Below are positions 6,305 through 9,172 of a stretch of 9,172 nucleotides of DNA, piece after piece. Position numbers and translations under genes: made by a program. The notes beneath the pieces were generated by a model that was given only the letters and a program-made list of their open reading frames with translations, made no database searches and was not told where the DNA came from. This DNA comes from JAGOME01 sp039812375. GTDB lineage: Bacteria > Actinomycetota > Actinomycetes > Actinomycetales > Dermatophilaceae. Location: assembly GCA_039812375.1 (NCBI GenBank), contig JBDIAO010000102.1, forward strand, positions 1 through 9,172, in the 5' to 3' direction. Position 1 is the first letter of the stretch, and every line of letters starts with the position of its first letter.

Positions 6305-6341
6305 GCGTGCGGCCGGGCCCGGTTCGGGTCCGGCCGCACGC
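6305..6341 (+). terminator. 17-bp stem terminator after hppA
   Basis: Arms 6305-6321 and 6325-6341 pair over 17 bp (GCGTGCGGCCGGGCCCG against CGGGTCCGGCCGCACGC) with one G-U wobble and a three-base loop. There is no U tract. It begins 21 bp after the hppA stop. A lesser 5-bp hairpin, TGCGC-TGA-GCGCA, lies right after the stop. Being symmetric, the large stem may also stop the convergent AbiEi-like transcript. Confidence 0.85.
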
Positions 6342-6349
6342 ACTCCTCT

Positions 6350-6423
6350 CCACGAGTAGGCGTGCCCGCCTTGAGTAGGCGTGGTGCTGCACACCTACTC
6401 GCGTGGTGGACGCCTACTCGTGG
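6350..6423. repeat. Palindromic four-motif element A (74 bp)
   Basis: Four copies of an ACGAGTAGGCGTG-like motif are arranged as two direct then two inverted: 6350-6364, 6373-6383, 6390-6403 (inverted) and 6409-6423 (inverted). The GAGTAGG cores start at 6354, 6373, 6394 and 6413, giving spacings of 19, 21 and 19 bp. The outer arms 6350-6363 and 6410-6423 pair perfectly over 14 bp. The inner arms 6373-6383 and 6390-6400 pair at 10 of 11 positions around a six-base loop. Element B has the same geometry. It lies between the hppA terminator and the 3' end of the AbiEi-like gene. Confidence 0.85.
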
Positions 6424-6473
6424 ATGCCGTATGGCGATCGCGCGACGAGGGTCTCCTCGTGGATGCCGTGTGG
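6417..6473. repeat. 18-bp direct repeat and small hairpin beside element A
   Basis: CTCGTGGATGCCGTATGG (6417-6434) recurs at 6456-6473 with one change (A to G), 39 bp apart. The second copy begins in a perfect hairpin, ACGAGG-GTCT-CCTCGT (6445-6460). The first copy begins inside the last motif of element A. This looks like a partial duplication of the element's right edge. The hairpin, six to seven bases beyond the direct-repeat end from the AbiEi-like stop, might also help end that transcript. Confidence 0.7.
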
Positions 6474-6479
6474 TGGCTC

Positions 6480-7460
6480 TCAGGAGGCGCCGCTCTGTTC
6501 GGAAGCACTGTTCTGTTCCGGAGCCTTGAGCCACGTGCCCGGGGAGACGGGGTGGATACCTGCCCGGGCGAGGATCGTCACCATGGGGTGTCCCTGGGCG
6601 GCGTCCCGGTAGACCCACCTGGCGACACGCCGGCCAGTGCGTCGGATCCGGTCCTCGCGTGCCTTCTCCCGCCAGAGGGCCTCGGCGGCCTGCTGGGCAT
6701 CGCCGCCGGGCGGCACCTCGTACTTCCAGCGGCCGTCGAACTCGCCGACGACACGCTCGCCCCAGCCGAAGTCGCTCCGGCCGAAGACGCCGGACTCGTC
6801 GACGAGGGAAACCTGCAAGTCCGGGCGGGGGATGCCGTGCCGAAACATCTGCACTCGGGACAGGCTCTCCCCGGGTGACTCCGCTCGGGGGTCGGCGAGG
6901 GCGAGCACGAGTCGTGCCATCCGGACGCCCCGGGCCCGGGCGGGCAGCCCGGAGGTCTCGGCCTCAAGCTCCTTCCGGGTGCACAGTCCTGCCCTGAGGG
7001 CGTAGTCGGACGCCGCTACTGCCGTCTCCAGGGAGTGCCAGCGAGCCAGGTCGATGACCGTGCGAGCCACCGGGGTTACCCGCACGGTGGCCACATCGAC
7101 GGGGCTGCAGACCCGACCGGCATGCCGAAGGATGCCGCTCGAGCTGCGTGGGTGTGACCGGTGAGAGAGGACGTCGATGCGGGTGGGCCATGGCTCAATG
7201 CGGGGCAACCCCCAGATGGCTGCGGCCGCGGCCTGGGCGAAGACGGCCTCGCCGTCGATGAGCATGGCGGTCGCGAACACCCGCGCACAGTGGCGCTGGC
7301 TCGGGGTGAGGGGCTGCCACTGGGCGGCTGGCAGCCACACACCGCGCCGAACCGGCACCCAGGCACCCCGCGCGGGTTCGACGCCGCTGCGGCGAAGGTC
7401 GCCGCCCAAGCGCAACACCATTGGGTCGATCGCGGCGTGAGGAGCCGGTGGCTGGATCAT
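6480..7460 (-). CDS. AbiEi-antitoxin-like protein with C-terminal DUF559/PD-(D/E)XK-like domain
   Basis: From ATG 7460 the product has 326 residues; ATG 7421 (313 residues) is equally possible, as neither has a clear Shine-Dalgarno site. The N-terminal part has the usual G-A-W-V-P-V-R-R-G-V-W pattern (32-42) and A-A-A-I-W-G-L-P (79-86), as in actinobacterial proteins annotated as type IV AbiEi-family antitoxin. The expected N-terminal winged-helix is short or degenerate. The C-terminal region (about 220-300) shows R228-S-D230...G-E240-F-D242-G...K246-Y and REKARED (264-270). This is the Vsr-like DUF559 arrangement, with D230, E240, D242 and K246 as candidate nuclease residues. No AbiEii nucleotidyltransferase toxin gene is adjacent. 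Function is unknown; proteins of this kind are frequent, variable accessory genes. The upstream extension of the frame (to 8312) runs antisense to the methyltransferase gene and is not real. The gene is bracketed by elements A and B. Confidence 0.8.
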   Translation of the reverse strand: MIQPPAPHAAIDPMVLRLGGDLRRSGVEPARGAWVPVRRGVWLPAAQWQPLTPSQRHCARVFATAMLIDGEAVFAQAAAAAIWGLPRIEPWPTRIDVLSHRSHPRSSSGILRHAGRVCSPVDVATVRVTPVARTVIDLARWHSLETAVAASDYALRAGLCTRKELEAETSGLPARARGVRMARLVLALADPRAESPGESLSRVQMFRHGIPRPDLQVSLVDESGVFGRSDFGWGERVVGEFDGRWKYEVPPGGDAQQAAEALWREKAREDRIRRTGRRVARWVYRDAAQGHPMVTILARAGIHPVSPGTWLKAPEQNSASEQSGAS

Positions 7461-7611
7461 CAGGACACGGTGGCAGCGGGATCGCGCGGTGGCGTGCTGG
7501 CTGGGCGTGGTTGTGGACAGTCGGGGTGCCGCGGTCGGAGGCTGTGGATGGTGAGGATGCTGGTGGGTCGGCCCGAGCCAGGCACGGGGTGGGAGAAGTG
7601 GTCGAAACCCG

Positions 7612-7685
7612 GGACGAGTAGGTGCCCTGGTGACGAGTAGGCGTGCTGCCGCAGGCTTACTCGTCGCCGAGACGCCAACTCGTGG
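7612..7685. repeat. Palindromic four-motif element B (74 bp), homologous to element A
   Basis: Two direct motifs (7613-7625 and 7632-7645) precede two inverted ones (7654-7666 and 7671-7685). Core starts are at 7616, 7635, 7656 and 7675, so the spacings are 19, 21 and 19 bp, exactly as in element A, and the total length is also 74 bp. Ungapped alignment by eye gives about 50 of 74 identities. The differences lie mostly between motifs; the last 14 bases match 13 of 14. The inner pair GACGAGTAGGC (7632-7642) with GCTTACTCGTC (7655-7665) can form a hairpin, extended by CTG-CCG-CAG in its loop. Two motifs are degenerate (GAGTAAG and GAGTTGG). Confidence 0.8.
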
Positions 7686-7731
7686 GGAGAACTGGGGAGA
7701 ACTGGGGAGGACTGGGGAGAACTGGGGAGAA
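7684..7731 (+). repeat. 10-bp tandem repeat GGGGAGAACT, 4.8 copies
   Basis: Units start at 7684, 7694, 7704, 7714 and 7724; the third reads GGGGAGGACT and the fifth is truncated after GGGGAGAA. The array starts at the right edge of element B and ends just where the -35 region of the methyltransferase promoter should begin (about 7732). The period is close to one helical turn, and copy number could vary by slippage. Confidence 0.9.
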
Positions 7732-7754
7732 GCGTGGGACGGGCAGGGACGGCA

Positions 7755-7760
7755 TACGCT
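7755..7760 (+). promoter_or_regulatory. -10 box TACGCT of a leaderless methyltransferase transcript
   Basis: TACGCT fits TANNNT and ends six bases before the GTG at 7767, so transcription should begin at the start codon itself. No Shine-Dalgarno site lies at a usable distance (AGGGA at 7745-7749 is 17 bases away), which agrees with leaderless translation. The -35 position (7732-7737, GCGTGG) is poor. Confidence 0.55.
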
Positions 7761-7766
7761 GAGCGG

Positions 7767-9172
7767 GTGGTCATCCCCCCGCCCCGAGCCGACGCCGATC
7801 TGCTCACCGCCCTGCACGCCGACCTGACCGCAGCGGACTTCACCGTGGCCGGGATCAGCGAACTGCTCGGTCCGATGGCGACCGCGGCGTTGGAGCGGGA
7901 GCAGGCCTTGCCGGTGCGGCGGGTGACCGCGGGCAGCGGCCATCCCGCCGCGACACTGGTGCGTCTGTTCACCCTCGGTGACCCGGTGGATGCTGCCGAG
8001 CTCGACCATGCCCTGCCCACATTGCGACTGGCCGGCGCCGTCGACCTCGGGCTGGTCGCAGAGGAGGGTGACGGCGTGGTTGCCCGGTGCGATCTGCGGC
8101 CCTACGCCTGCGGTGAGAGCGACCACTGGCTGGCCTCGGACCTTGGCGAGCTGGCCCTTGGGCGCCCGGTGGCCCCGGACCACGTCCTCGGGATCGGCGG
8201 TGCGTCGATGACACTGGCGAGTTGGACGCCGCGCACCGACGTCGAGCGGGCGCTGGACATCGGCACCGGCTGTGGAGTCCAGGCACTTCACCTGTCCGCG
8301 CATGCACGGCACGTCGTGGTCACTGACCTGTCCGATCGGGCTCTGGGCTTCGCCCGCTTCAACGCTGCACTCAATGGCCTGACCTGGGAGGTCCTCGCCG
8401 GCTCGATGCTCGAACCGGTTGCCGGGCGGCAGTTCGACCTCGTCGTGAGCAACCCGCCGTTCGTGATCACCCCCCGCTCGGGGGCGGTGCCGCTCTTCGC
8501 CTACCGGGATGCCGGCGCGGCCGGGGACGCCGTGGTCGCCGACCTCGTCCGATCAGCCCGGGAGGTCCTGGCCCCCGATGGGGTCGCGCAGTTCCTGGGC
8601 AACTGGGAGGTTCCGTCCGGGGCGACGTGGCAGCAACGGGTCGGTGGCTGGCTTGCCGGCACCGGGCTCGACGCTCTCGTGGTCCAACGCGAGGTGCAGG
8701 ACCCAGCACAGTATGCCGAGACCTGGGCTCGGGACAGTGGTCACCACCCGGGGACGGCCGACTTCAACGCGATGTATGCCGCGTGGCTGGATGACTTTGC
8801 GGCCCGCGACGTCGAGATGATCGGGTTCGGGGTGATCACCGTGCACCGACCGGCCATCGACCGGGAGCCGTTCGTCGACCTCATCGACGCCCGTGGCCCG
8901 GTCGGGGCGCCGATGGGTCCGACGATCACCGCTGCCCTGGCGGCCCGGGAGTGGCTCGCCACGACCAGTGACGACGAGCTGCTCGCAGCCGCGTGGGTGG
9001 CCGGGGGGGACGTCCACGTGGAGCGGCGCAGTCCGGTGGGGGCCAGCGATGCGGCGGCGATCCTGCTCCATCAGGGCAGTGGGCTGCGCCGGACGATCCG
9101 CTTGAGCACGGTCACCGCGGCGCTGGTGTCGGTGTGTGACGGTGAACTCACCGCTAGGCAGGCGTCAGCGGC
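7767..9172 (+). CDS. Class I SAM-dependent methyltransferase (N6-adenine/PrmC-like fold), 3' end beyond window
   Basis: The frame is open from GTG 7767 to the window edge, giving at least 468 residues and no stop. The catalytic domain is central. SAM-binding motif I is D164-I-G-T-G-C-G-V-Q, followed by V-V-V-T-D-L-S, where the acidic residue would bind the SAM ribose. Motif IV is S-N229-P-P-F232, the (D/N)PP(Y/F) signature of enzymes that methylate amino groups of adenine, glutamine or RNA bases. About 160 residues lie before the fold and a long region follows it; such flanked methyltransferases are a conserved actinobacterial group (DUF7059/DUF7782 annotations, as I recall). The substrate is unknown: rRNA, DNA and protein are all possible. 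Translation is probably leaderless. In related genomes topA follows nearby, so I would expect it beyond the right edge. The methyltransferase call is secure. Confidence 0.9.
   Translation, partial: MVIPPPRADADLLTALHADLTAADFTVAGISELLGPMATAALEREQALPVRRVTAGSGHPAATLVRLFTLGDPVDAAELDHALPTLRLAGAVDLGLVAEEGDGVVARCDLRPYACGESDHWLASDLGELALGRPVAPDHVLGIGGASMTLASWTPRTDVERALDIGTGCGVQALHLSAHARHVVVTDLSDRALGFARFNAALNGLTWEVLAGSMLEPVAGRQFDLVVSNPPFVITPRSGAVPLFAYRDAGAAGDAVVADLVRSAREVLAPDGVAQFLGNWEVPSGATWQQRVGGWLAGTGLDALVVQREVQDPAQYAETWARDSGHHPGTADFNAMYAAWLDDFAARDVEMIGFGVITVHRPAIDREPFVDLIDARGPVGAPMGPTITAALAAREWLATTSDDELLAAAWVAGGDVHVERRSPVGASDAAAILLHQGSGLRRTIRLSTVTAALVSVCDGELTARQASA

Larger units (their letters stand above)
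7461..7766. other. 306-bp divergent intergenic region upstream of AbiEi-like and methyltransferase genes
   Basis: There is no gene here. Positions 7461-7611 show nothing I can name, with no TANNNT box or Shine-Dalgarno site on the minus strand to explain expression of the AbiEi-like gene. The rest holds palindromic element B, a 10-bp tandem repeat, and the -10 box of the methyltransferase gene. Confidence 0.6.

Noticed and set aside
4193..6394. 733-residue open frame on the minus strand opposite hppA
   Set aside because: Its product is a monotonous Asp/Arg/Glu/Gly-rich sequence, typical of the antisense of a high-GC gene, and the plus strand is unmistakably hppA.
7512..7551. Two DnaA-box-like sequences (CTGTCCACA and CCATCCACA on the minus strand)
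   Set aside because: Each has one or two mismatches, there are only two, and no replication gene or AT-rich region is near. This is expected by chance.
6350..7685. CRISPR array formed by the GAGTAGG repeats
   Set aside because: The repeats are about 13 bases, alternate in orientation, have spacers of only about 6-12 bases, and no cas genes are present.
6350..7685. Classical insertion sequence (inverted repeats around a gene)
   Set aside because: Each flank is itself palindromic, no transposase motif is present in the gene between them, and no target-site duplication could be seen. A cassette remains possible but not an ordinary IS.
7461..8312. Upstream extension of the AbiEi-like frame to 8312
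   Set aside because: It runs antisense through the methyltransferase N-terminus and across tandem repeats, giving Ser/Pro/His low-complexity sequence. The family-like sequence begins only after about 7460.

Overview
The window is high-GC DNA with strong codon-position bias, GTG starts, leaderless-looking promoters and a U-tract-free terminator, all of which point to an actinobacterium. The gene order (DEAD/DEAH helicase of the MrfA/YprA type, divergent BldG-like STAS protein, proton-pumping pyrophosphatase, methyltransferase) is the conserved actinobacterial neighbourhood that I recall from Streptomyces, where topA lies further on. A Micrococcales/Intrasporangiaceae-like host is plausible, but that is inference only.

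Layout, left to right. Positions 1-43 (minus) may hold the first codons of a leaderless gene cut by the window edge. Positions 73-552 (minus) encode a small LapA-like membrane protein with a long charged coiled-coil tail. Positions 553-852 are non-coding and end in a large hairpin terminator for the helicase. Positions 853-3243 (minus) encode a 796-residue superfamily-2 helicase with a C-terminal cysteine cluster. Only 46 bp away, 3290-3634 (plus) encodes a STAS anti-sigma factor antagonist very like BldG. Positions 3635-3928 form a regulatory stretch with a 22-bp-period direct repeat, a perfect dyad, and two tandem CRP/GlxR-type sites. Positions 3929-6283 (plus) encode a membrane-bound H+-translocating pyrophosphatase with the K+-independent signature, followed by a 17-bp-stem terminator at 6305-6341.

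The accessory part is 6342-7766. A minus-strand gene (6480-7460) encodes an AbiEi/DUF559-like protein with no toxin partner. It is bracketed by two 74-bp palindromic elements (6350-6423 and 7612-7685). Each carries four copies of an ACGAGTAGGCGT-like motif, two direct and two inverted, with exactly the same 19-21-19 bp spacing. The motifs are conserved and the spacers have diverged. A 10-bp tandem repeat (7684-7731) follows, then a TANNNT box six bases before the GTG of the methyltransferase gene (7767 to beyond the right edge), which is therefore probably translated from a leaderless mRNA.

The core genes (helicase, STAS, pyrophosphatase, methyltransferase) look like ordinary vertically inherited chromosomal genes. 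The points most worth a second look are the paired four-motif palindromes around the AbiEi-like gene, the tandem CRP-like sites in front of the proton pyrophosphatase, and the absence of the anti-sigma factor gene that accompanies bldG in Streptomyces.
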